From: Coenobita brevimanus
Taxonomy: Eukaryota; Arthropoda; Malacostraca; Decapoda; Coenobitidae
Length of the DNA: 64,000 nucleotides
Direction of reading: 5' to 3'
NCBI GenBank assembly: GCA_032717465.1
Contig: CM064657.1
Location: 21,941,968 to 22,005,967 of the forward strand
Of the stretch, positions 56,280 through 64,000 are shown piece by piece. The position numbers and the translations under genes were made by a program. A model generated the notes under the pieces. The model worked only from the letters and a program-made list of their open reading frames with translations, had not been told where the DNA came from and did not search any database. Each line of letters begins with the position of its first letter. Position 1 is the first letter of the stretch.

Positions 56280-57302
56280 ACCGGACAAAGGACACGGCAA
56301 TCGGAACATGGAATGTAAGGAGAGCGAATGATGAGGTAAAAGAGAGAAAGATTGTCCAGGTGCTTGAGGGTGCGAAAGTTGATGTATGCGGAACAACTGA
56401 AACTAAATGGAGAAGTGAGAGTGTGAGAGAATGAGAGTATGGATGGGGTATATGTGCAGGATTAGGTGAGAATGAGAGGGCAAATGAAGGAGTATGTATA
56501 GTTGTGAGTAAAAGATGGAAGAGAGTATGGATCACTTGGGTCAAGGATTGTGTCGGTAAGATTGAAAGTTCGAATACAAATGTGGGCGATTGTGTGTGTG
56601 TATGTGTCAACGCAAGATCGTGCAAGCAAGGTGAGAGAAGAGTTCTGGACAAATGTGAAAGTGTGCATGGAAAAGTTTGGAAGGAATGAGAGAGTGTTTT
56701 TGATCGATGATATGAATGGTAAAGTAGGGAATGTGAAGGTGGATGAAATAGTTGGTGAGTGGGGTGTGCCTGCTGAGACAGATGAGAATGGCAGTGCGTT
56801 AGTGGACATTTGTGCTGGGAGGGGGTTGGTGATAGCAAGTACCCTCTTCAGGCACAAAATGATCCACAGGTATACTTGGCGAGTGATGAGAAGGGTGGGT
56901 GGTGAACTGAATGAAAGGAAGGCAATGATTGATTATGTGTGTGTGGATAAAAGGATGCGAAAATGTGTAATGGATGCAAGAGCTTATAGAGGTTGGGGGA
57001 GTGGACTTTCTGACCACTACTTGGAGGTGGCCAGAATCAAAATCCATTTAAGATGGAGAAATAGAAGAAGGGAAGGACAGGAAGAAGGAGTATTTGTAAG
57101 GAGAGTGGAAAAGTTACAAGAGGATGAGAAAAAGGCAGAGTATAAGAGAGACGTGGAGGAACGATTGGGCAAATATGAATTGGAGCAGATGGGGGACGTG
57201 GAAGGTGTGTGCAGGATATTCACAGAAGAAATATGTGCAGCATGTGTTGTGGTGTGTGGGATGAAGAGAAGATGTAGCGGTGTACAAGGAACAGCGTGGT
57301 GA
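56280..57302 (+). pseudogene. RTE endonuclease (copy 2)
   Basis: TWNVRRANDEVKERKIVQVL (N), TTETKW (E), a stop at 56432-56434 where other copies have Trp, CVYVSTQDRASKV (motif III without Pro), FLIDDMNGKVGN (usual GDMN), LFRHKMIHRYTWRVMRR, IDYVCVDKRM and GLSDHYLEVA (Asp, His). It ends with EEICAACVVVCGMKRRCSGV. The endonuclease layout is that of RTE elements. GDMN to DDMN keeps the Asp and Asn. A stop at 57299 ends the frame. Confidence 0.8.
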
Positions 57303-57311
57303 AATGAAGAG

Positions 57312-58238
57312 GTGAGACAGGCTGTGGCACGAAAGAAGAAAGCATACAATGAATGGATGAGAAATAGGGGCGTGGAAGAAGTTGAGAGGCAGAAGAGAGA
57401 GTTATATGTAGAAAGAAAGAGAGAGGTGAAAGGATTAGTAAGAGAGAGTAAGAAGAGAGCTGATGAGGAATTTGGAAGGAACTTGAGTGTAAAGTGGAGG
57501 GACTGTAAGAAAATGTTCTGGAAAGAGGTGAAAAGAGTAAGACAGGGAGGAAGTGAAGTTAGCAGGGGAGTGAAAGATAAAAATGGTAGATTACTAGTGG
57601 AGAAGGGAGAAAAAGTGAGCAGATGGAGAGAACACTTTAAGGAATTGTTGAACATACAGCATGGAAGTAATGCGAGTATAAGTGGCTGGGGAATGGGTGG
57701 GAGAAGGAGGGAGGTGAGAAGACAGGAAGAAATCAGAATGATAGAAGTTGTGGAAGCAATGAAGAAAGTTAAATTGGGGAAAATCCCAGGAATTGATGGA
57801 GTGTGTGGTGAAATGCTGAAGCATGGGGGAGAGATAGTAGTAGAATGGATGTTGAAAATGTGCAGATTGGCCTGGGAGGAAGGCAGAGTCCCGGAGGATT
57901 GGAAGTCAGGTATAATTATTCCCTTGTACAAAGGAAAAGGGGAAAAAGAAGTGTGTGGTAATCATAGGGGCATTTGTCTTCTTAGTATAATAGGAAAAGT
58001 GTATGGTAGGATACTTATTGACAGAGTTAGAGAAAGAAGAGAGGAATTAGATGGAGAAGAACAGGGAGGCTTTGGGAAGGGAAGAGGTTGTGTAGAGCAG
58101 ATATTCATTCTTAGATCTTTAGTGGAAAAGTTTCTACAGAAGGGAAAGAAGTTGTATGCGGCTTTCATGGATTTGGAGAAAGCATATGATAGGGTGGATA
58201 GACAAGGATTGTGGAAAGTATTAAGAATACCTGTATAG
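57312..58238 (+). pseudogene. RTE reverse transcriptase, N-terminal part (copy 2)
   Basis: 308 codons open. Linker rich in Lys/Arg/Glu (1-130), then GKIPGIDGVCGEMLKHGG, VPEDWKSGIIIPLYKGKGEK, NHRGICLLSIIGKVYGRIL, EEQGGFGKGRGCVEQIFILR and AAFMDLEKAYDRVDR (palm Asp). The frame ends at LRIPV with two adjacent stops that replace a Tyr-Gly pair in copy 1. The Asn-His-Arg-Gly-Ile-Cys-Leu block is characteristic of RTE and its relatives. Confidence 0.82.
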
Positions 58239-58253
58239 TGAGTAGATGGGAAG

Positions 58254-59267
58254 TTGTTGAATGCTGTAAAGAGTATGTATGATGGTGCTAAGGCTGTAGT
58301 GCGTGTGGATGGTGAACTGAGTGAATTTTTCTCTTTGAAGATTGGGTTGAAACAGGGATGTGTCATGTCTCCATGGTTGTTTAATCTGTACATGGACGGG
58401 GTTATAAAAGAGGTACAAGGTAGGGTAGTGGATGTTGGAGTGGCCCTGGTGAGAGAGGGTAGTGTTTGGAAACTTCCTGAACTGTTGTTTGCAGATGATA
58501 CTGTGTTGTTGAGTGAAGACGAAGGAGAGCTGCAAGGCTTGGTGGATGAGTTTGGGAGAGTGTGTAAGAAACGGAATCTAAAGGCGAATGTAGGGAAGAG
58601 TAAAGTGATGGTCTTTGAGAGAGGTGAAGTCAGTGAATGTATAGCGAGGTTGGATGGTGAGGAATTGGAAAATGTGAGTACGTTTAAGTACTTGGGTAGT
58701 GTGATGAGTAAGGATGGAGGTTTGGAGGGTGAAGTGCTTGAAAGGGTACAGCAGGGAAGAAAGGTTGCTGGTTCCTTGAAAGCAGTGATAAGAAGCAGGG
58801 AAGTGAGCATGGAAGTGAAAAAGCTACTACATGACAGTATTGTGATAACAACTCTAACGTATGGAAGTGAAGCTTGGACGTTGTTGGAGGGACACAAGTC
58901 AAGAGTGAGAGCAGTGGTAATGAGTTATTTAAGAGGAGCCTGTGGAGTCACATGGAGAGACAGGCTGACGAATGAGGATATGAAGGAGCGTTGTGGTGTG
59001 GATGTGGATGTGATAGGAAGCGTTAGGAGGAATACACTGAGGTAGTTTTGCCATGTGAAGAGGATGGAGGGTGAAAGACTGACGAAGAGAGTGTATGTGG
59101 GTGAGGTGGAGGGGGGAAGAGGGAGGAGGAGGCCGAGGATGAGATGGAGGGATGGAGTAGAGAGGTATATGAGAGAGAGGGGTGTGAGTTGGGAGAGGGG
59201 CAGTGAAATGGCGGGGGACAGGGCGACGTGGAGGCGATTTGTTTGTGGCCACCCCGAACAGGATTGA
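58254..59267 (+). pseudogene. RTE reverse transcriptase, C-terminal part (copy 2)
   Basis: Continues with FFSLKIGLKQGCVMSPWLFN, LLFADDTVLLSEDEGELQGL, KCKRNLKANVGKSKVMVFER-like text, FKYLGSVMSKDGGLEGEVLE, LTYGSEAWTLLEGHKSRVRA, then GACGVTWRDRLTNEDMKERC. A Trp to stop at 59043 precedes CHVKRMEGERLTKRVY and RGRRRPRMRWRDGVERYMRE, ending RRFVCGHPEQD. FADD is the intact catalytic box. Confidence 0.82.
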
Positions 59268-59299
59268 GGCGTCTGGCAATAGATAGATAGATAGATAGA

Positions 59300-59711
59300 A
59301 CTTTGTCCAGCTTGAAAAGCGAAACAGGATGCTATCCATGTGACACCGATCATCCTCAGTGACCACAAAATATACCGTATTCTTAACATCAGCATTATTA
59401 CTGCTCAAGTTGCCGAAACTTAAATTCTAATTATGAGGCCATTTATGCATGGGCCATAAGAAGCCTGGATCATTCAACCACTGAAATATTTTGTCACTTT
59501 CTGCATCCAAAAGGAATCCCCGAGATGCTACATCAGCTGAGTTTGTCTTGCATTCTATATAATTCCATTGGGCAACAGATGAACCTTCATAAATTATCAC
59601 TAAAGACGGTTAGCAACATATACTTGAAATCATGTGTATTCAGTGTGGATATAGTTCAGTACTGCTGTACTGTCTGTCCAGTAAAATGTGTTGGTGATAG
59701 GATGCTCACTT
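59300..59711 (-). other. Decayed BEL/Pao sequence
   Basis: Between RTE copy 2 and the RNase H frame. Short fragments only; taken as the RNase H to integrase linker of the BEL/Pao element. Confidence 0.45.
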
Positions 59712-59984
59712 TTACTGGACAGTATATATATAGCCAATACATACAGCTAGTGTTGCTGCTGCCAGTTCCAATCTGGGTATTGTAATCTTTTTTATGGAAG
59801 CAACTCTACATTTGCCCATAACTAAGCCGCAGTGTATGTTACCTTTATCATCTTCGAAGCTTAAATAAGTAGCAACTACATATTCCCTTTCATTTGCATC
59901 AGCAAAGTTATGAATCTGGCATGTTGCTGGGTTCATATCACAGGGCTTCAAACACCACTTAATGTGGATATTCTCTAATAACAA
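59712..59984 (-). pseudogene. BEL/Pao RNase H
   Basis: HNFADANEREYVVATYLSFE, CGLVMGKCRVASIKKITIPR and LELAAATLAVCIG match the BEL/Pao RNase H region (the HVFCDASxxAYGA and PRLELxAAxxA blocks). The first Asp and the LEL Glu are present. The frame ends at 59712 and further blocks are lost in decayed sequence toward the RTE insertion. Confidence 0.72.
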
Positions 59985-59989
59985 AAGAT

Positions 59990-61495
59990 TTTATACCCAC
60001 CTATTCCAGCTATGTAGTTCAGTGTCAGTTATGTCCTCATCCCATCCAATTTCTTTGTTACATAACTGTTGCAAAATTATTTTAGCTGGTAATGTGAATG
60101 GAGCTAGAAGAGCCAAGAGATCATACAGAGAACTAACTAGACAAGATTCTACTCCTTGTCGCCAAAACATTATGTACATTTAATTAAAACTAAATGAGTC
60201 ATCATCTACTGTCCACACAATACCTAAGGCTCTCTCTGTTGGCAGGCTTTCCCTATTTAAGTCCATTTCCTTCAGCTCCTTTGCCCTTTTATGAGGTGAT
60301 ATGGAACCTATTACTTCTCCATCATTGATTTCTCAGTCCTTAAGATTGCATCCATCTTTCTTACACAGTGCACTTATCTTCTCGATTAAGTCTACGGCTT
60401 CCTCTGCGCAAGGTACAAACTTGAGAAAATCAGCTACATAGAAATTCTTCTCTATACACCTACATACTTGGTCTCCAAATATTTCTTTGTTATCAATCGC
60501 TGTTTGTTTTAATGCAAGGTTTGCACGAGCTGGGATGATACAGCACCAAATATATGAACTAGCATTCTGTACGGTGTTGGTTCTCTACAACAGTCACCTG
60601 GCCACCAGAGAAACCGCAGAGTCACAATCCTCTCTTGGTACCCTAACTTGATAAAACAGCTTCAACATCACTCATAATAGCAATATTTTCTTGTCTGAAC
60701 CTCATCAGTACATCAGTTAGGTTAGTAGTCAGGCTTGGCTCTTGCAGTAGAAGATTATTAAGGGGGATTCCCGCGTACACAGCACTACAATCAAATACCA
60801 CCCTAATACTGTCAGGCTTTTTTGGATGATAAACCCCATGATGTGGACTGTAACACACCCTTCCATCATCTCTCTCAACTTCTTGATCTGGGACCTTTTC
60901 AATATAGTTCTTAGCCAATAACTTCTCCATGAAATGAACATGATCTGCGGCATACATGGGATCCCTAGTGAATTTCAAATCTATGCTACTTAATATTTTC
61001 AGTGCATAATCATAATTGCTGGGCATTCTAACATCACTGCGAAATGGCAAAGCAATTTCATAATGACCATCTTTGAGTTTCAGAGAGTCAGTAGTTTTCT
61101 TTTGAAAAACAATATCTTCCCGGGAAGACTTTTTCTCATCATCAATAATCTTTTCAGGGAAGTTCATGTTAGTGGAATCTCTTATCATAAAGTCTAATCG
61201 TTTTCACTCTTCTTGTTCATTTACAGCTAGTACATCAACCTTTCTTTGAGGGAAGCAGCCTAGGTATATAGATAGACATCAACCTTGTTTACAGACAAGC
61301 CACCCAATCCTTTTCCTCTGATCATGTTCCATAATTATAACCCATCCTAGCAACCTTTTATCTGATGTGGACTGCTCCTAGGACCAGTTGTAACTTTGAA
61401 AGGAGCATAGGCATCAGGTACAATGTTCCCTATAAGTAGAGATATCTGAAACTCATTATCAGGCATGTCTATATCTCTACCCCCTGGGGATAGGG
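59990..61495 (-). pseudogene. BEL/Pao protease end and reverse transcriptase
   Basis: ISLLIGN-VPDAYAPFKV (61450-61380) is the BEL/Pao linker after protease. The RT follows with YSPHHGVYHPKKPDSIRVVF and [37 protein letters not shown] (61188-60643), then after shifts [31 protein letters not shown] and FYVADFLKF. The catalytic YVDD is YVAD (60429-60440), removing an essential Asp. SSLYDLLALLAPFTLPAKII (60130-60060) and the GWDEDI segment follow. A stop lies within KDGCNLKD*EI. The element cannot encode active RT. Confidence 0.8.
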
Positions 61496-61557
61496 AGATT
61501 TCAAGATTACTCCCCCAGTATCCCTGCTTGTCGTATGAGGCGACTAAAAAGGTTGGT

Positions 61558-61576
61558 GGTGGGTTAGTGCCCCACC
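61558..61576 (+). other. RTE 5' hairpin, copy 3 (compensated)
   Basis: GGTGGG (61558-61563), loop TTAGTGC, CCCACC (61571-61576): six perfect pairs with the A-T of copy 2 replaced by T-A. Confidence 0.6.
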
Positions 61577-61795
61577 CCGTCAAAAGAACTAACTAAACAA
61601 GCAAATAAAGTGTCTCAGACCTCGACGGACCATACGGTGACGACTAAAGAACGAACAATGGACTTTCTATGGGTGGGGACATGGAATGTGAGAGGAGTGA
61701 TTGATGAAGTGAAGGAGAGAGAGATTGTTCAGGTGCTTGGAGATGCATGAGTTGATGTATGTACATTGACTGAAACTAAATGATAAGGTGAAAGG

Positions 61796-62302
61796 GTGAG
61801 AGAATGGGAATACGGTTTAGGAATATTTGCGGGAGTTAATGGGAATGAGAGGGCAAGAGAGGGAGTATGTCTGATTATAAGCAAGAAATGGAAGGAGAAT
61901 ATAAGAGAGTATGGAACAGTGGGTGCAAGGATTGTATGGGTGAGGATGAAAGTAGGTATACAAGGTTGGGAGATTGTATGTGCGTATGCGCCGACAGAGG
62001 ACAGAGTGGCAAGATTGAAAGATGAGTTTTGGGCAAGTGTAGAAGCATGTATGGACAAGTTTGAGAGGAGTGAGAGAGTGTTTTTGATTGGAGACATGAA
62101 TGGCAAAGTTGGGAAAGTACGAGTGGATGGAGTGGTTGGTCAGTGGGGTGTGCCAGCTGAAGTAGATGGGAATGATAGTGCTCTGGTGGACATCTGTGCT
62201 GGTAAGGGGTTGGCAATAGCCAACACCTTCTTTCGGCATAAGATGATCCACAGATATACATGGAGAGTCATGAGAAGGGTGGACGGTGAACTTGTTGAAT
62301 GA
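61796..62302 (+). pseudogene. RTE endonuclease (copy 3)
   Basis: 168 codons open. Contains ARIVWVRMKVGIQGWEIVCA, YAPTEDRVARLKDEFWASVE, RVFLIGDMNGKVGKV (intact GDMN) and the CAGKGLAIANTFFRHKMIHR segment. The first endonuclease block lies upstream (WVGTWNVRGVIDEVKEREIV near 61675) before a stop. A shift after GELVE at 62302 separates the SDHHLVMA block (62395). It retains more catalytic residues than copies 1 and 2. Confidence 0.78.
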
Positions 62303-62515
62303 AAGGCAATGATAGATTACGTGTGTGTGGATGAGCAAATGAGAAGACAAGTGTTGGATGCAAGAGCGTGGAGAGGGTGGGGGAATGGAATCTCGGACCA
62401 TCACTTAGTGATGGCCAAGGTAAAGTTGCAAAGAAAATAGGTGAAGAAACGAAGGGGAAGACAGGAGGAAACAGCCCCTGTGAGAAGAGTGAAGAAGTTG
62501 TAAGATAATGGGAAA

Positions 62516-64000
62516 ATGGCAGAGTATAAGAGCATAGTAGAAGAAAGATTGGGAAGGTATGAGTTAGAGCAGATGGAAGGGGTGGAAGATGTATGTAAGA
62601 TATTCATGGAAGAGATAGGTGCAGCGTGTGAGGTGGTTTGTGGAGTGAGGAGGAGATGTAGGGGTGTGCAAGGGACGGCATGGTGGAATGATGAGGTGAA
62701 ACGAGCTGTGAAACAAAAGAAGAAGGCATATAGTGAATGGCTATTGAGTAGAGGTAGGGGAGAAAATGAGAGAGAGAAGAGAGAGGTATATGTGAGCAGA
62801 AGAAGGGAGGTGAAGAGATTGTAAGAAGAAAATGGAAGAAGAATTTGGGAGGAACCAGAGTGTAAAATGGAGGGGGAGTAAAAAATTGTTTTGGAAAGAG
62901 GTAAAGAAAGTAAGACAGTGTGAAAGGGGAAATAGTAGGGGAGTGAAAGATGGGCATAATAGATTGCTGGTGGAGAAGAGAGAGAAACTGAGAAGATGGA
63001 AGGAGCACTTTGAGGATTTGTTGAATGTAGAAAGTGAAAGCAGTAGGAGTATAAGTGGTAGGGGAATGGCTGGGAGGAGATGACATGGGAGGAGGGAGGA
63101 AGAGATCAGTAGGGCGGAAGTAGTAGAAGCAATGAAGAAGATCAAGATGGGATAGGCCCCAGGAATTGATGCAGTGTGTGGTGAAATGCTGAAGTATGGG
63201 GGTGAGATTTTTGTGTAATGGATATGGAAGTTGTGTAGATTTGCTTGGGAAGAGGGAAGGGTTCCAGGGGACTGGAAATCAGGTATAATTGTTCCTTTAT
63301 AGAAAGGAAAAGGGGAGAGAGAAGTATATGGTAACCATAGGGGTATTTGCCTTCTTAATGTGACTAGAAAAATATATGGTAGAATACTCATTGATAGGGT
63401 TAGGCATACAACAGAGGAGCTATTTGGAGAAGAACAGGGGGCATTTAGGAAGGGAAAAGGGTGTGTAGAGCAGATATTTGTTCTAAGATGTTTAGTGGAG
63501 AAGTATCTAGAGAAGGGAAGGAAAGTGTATGCTTTCATGGACTTGGAGAAAGCTTATGACAGAATAGATAGGCAAGGTATGCGGAAGGTATTAAGAATAT
63601 ATGGAGTGGAGGTGAAATTGTTGAGTGCTGAGAACAGCATGTACGAAGGAGCTAGGGCTACGGTGCGAGTGGATGGTGGGCTGAGTAAGTTTTTTTTATA
63701 TCTAAATGTGGGACTGAAACAGGGATGTGTGATGTCTCCTTGGCTGTTTAATATATACATGGATGGGGTTGTAAAGGAGGTGCAAGGTAGGGCAGTGGAT
63801 GTGGGGGTAGCTCTAATGAATGAGGGTGCGATATGGAAGATTCTGGTGTTGCTGTTTGCTGATGATACAGTATTATTGAGTGAAGATGAATGGGAGTTGC
63901 AAGGTTTGGTGAATGAATTTGGGACAGTGTGTAGGAAGAGGAATCTGAAAGTTAATGTAAACAAGAGTAAAGTTATCTTGTTTGAGAGGAATGAAATCAC
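62516..64000 (+). pseudogene. RTE linker and reverse transcriptase (copy 3, partial)
   Basis: Linker frame 62516-62824 (GVQGTAWWNDEVKRAVKQKK) and 62832-63083, then RT blocks in shifting frames: APGIDAVCGEMLKYGG (63157), VPGDWKSGIIVPL, NHRGICLLNVTRKIYGRIL (63335), EQGAFRKGKGCVEQIFVLRC (63435), FMDLEKAYDRIDRQG (63535), GLKQGCVMSPWLFNIYMDGV (63712) and LLFADDTVLLSEDEWELQ (63850). The right edge cuts the C-terminal third. Confidence 0.78.

Larger units (their letters stand above)
56128..59299 (+). mobile_element. RTE-clade LINE, copy 2, near full length
   Basis: Starts TCAAGAATACTCCCCCAGTA and CCCTGCTTGTCG after a poly(T) of about 22 (56109-56130), and ends with a GATAGATA tail. About 3.17 kb with endonuclease then RT in one ORF plan. 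It splits the BEL/Pao element between RNase H and integrase. Five in-frame stops and a small insertion interrupt it, three of them Trp codons changed by G to A (56432, 57299, 59043). The RTE clade typically ends in such short tetranucleotide tails. Confidence 0.88.
55050..61495 (-). mobile_element. BEL/Pao LTR retrotransposon remnant
   Basis: Minus-strand pol order runs protease-RT-RNase H-integrase from right to left: 61495-61340, 61188-60430, about 60179-59712, then, after an RTE inserted at 56128-59299, integrase at 56095-55050. This domain order and the motif wording are BEL/Pao-like. No LTRs, gag or primer binding site were found. The right part is cut by RTE copy 3 and the left by LINE A4. 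All domains have stops or altered catalytic residues. Confidence 0.82.
61497..64000 (+). mobile_element. RTE-clade LINE, copy 3, runs off right edge
   Basis: Starts TCAAGATTACTCCCCCAGTA then CCCTGCTTGTCG, identical in wording to copy 2, inside the BEL/Pao pol gene. Endonuclease frame 61796-62302 carries IFAGVNGNERAREGVCL, AYAPTEDRVARLKDEF and FLIGDMNGKVGKV. RT fragments follow to FADDTVLLSEDEWELQGLVN near 63850. Several stops (for example at 61748 and 62300). The 3' end is outside the window. Confidence 0.85.

Noticed and set aside
56550..59043. Trp to stop G-to-A changes in RTE copy 2 as an editing or mutator signature
   Set aside because: Three of the five stops fit, but the other two are transversions and the other copies show mixed changes, so ordinary decay explains it.

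Overview
The window looks like a repeat-rich piece of an animal nuclear genome, most likely an arthropod and plausibly a decapod crustacean. The support is long dinucleotide microsatellites, a short (CCTAA)n tract (the arthropod TTAGG telomere motif), a mix of RTE, I-clade, CR1/Jockey-like, BEL/Pao, piggyBac and Merlin elements, and two phase-compatible exons of an SLC49-like transporter split by a 14.5 kb intron. There is no operon structure and no complete host gene. The species is inference.

Layout, left to right. 1-265: remnant of an I-clade LINE RNase H (minus). 1040-2300: GC-rich segment with a 24-bp tandem repeat. 3056-7278: an apparently complete piggyBac transposon with TTAA duplications, terminal repeats and an unbroken 823-aa transposase (minus), carrying an RTE 3' scrap just after the transposase stop codon. 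9670-15100: a decayed I-clade LINE (minus) with zinc-knuckle ORF1, endonuclease, RT, RNase H and C-terminal zinc motif. 15.7-21.2 kb: dispersed repeats, small TAATC-rich MITEs, an array with nuclear-receptor-like AGGTCA motifs. 21.2-30.3 kb: a GTGTA-type satellite into which two LINEs are inserted (family A at 22730-25915, family B at 25995-29180, both minus), followed by a 32-bp minisatellite. 32015-33114: a Merlin-type DNA transposon derivative with 8-bp duplications and a zinc-ribbon-only ORF. 35000-35800: a 39-bp satellite.

From 37176 the window holds two exons (37176-37362 and 51897-52079, plus strand) of an SLC49/FLVCR/DIRC2-like major facilitator transporter. The intron between them contains a three-level nest: LINE A (plus), interrupted by LINE A (minus), interrupted by a 759-bp MITE that shares both ends with the piggyBac at 3056-7278. 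It also holds a (CA)n tract of about 130 bp and a decayed RTE element (46730-49823). After the second exon come a family-B 5' half joined to a family-A 3' half (52090-55050), a decayed BEL/Pao retrotransposon (minus, 55050-61495) interrupted by an RTE at 56128-59299, and a third RTE from 61497 running off the right edge.

The strongest leads are (1) the intact piggyBac with a related MITE and shared palindromic subterminal motifs, (2) a hairpin in the RTE 5' region whose stem is kept by a compensatory base change between copies, and (3) the Merlin derivative whose only ORF is the zinc ribbon. I did not find an obviously new multi-gene system. The window is best read as a record of transposon nesting in and around one transporter gene.
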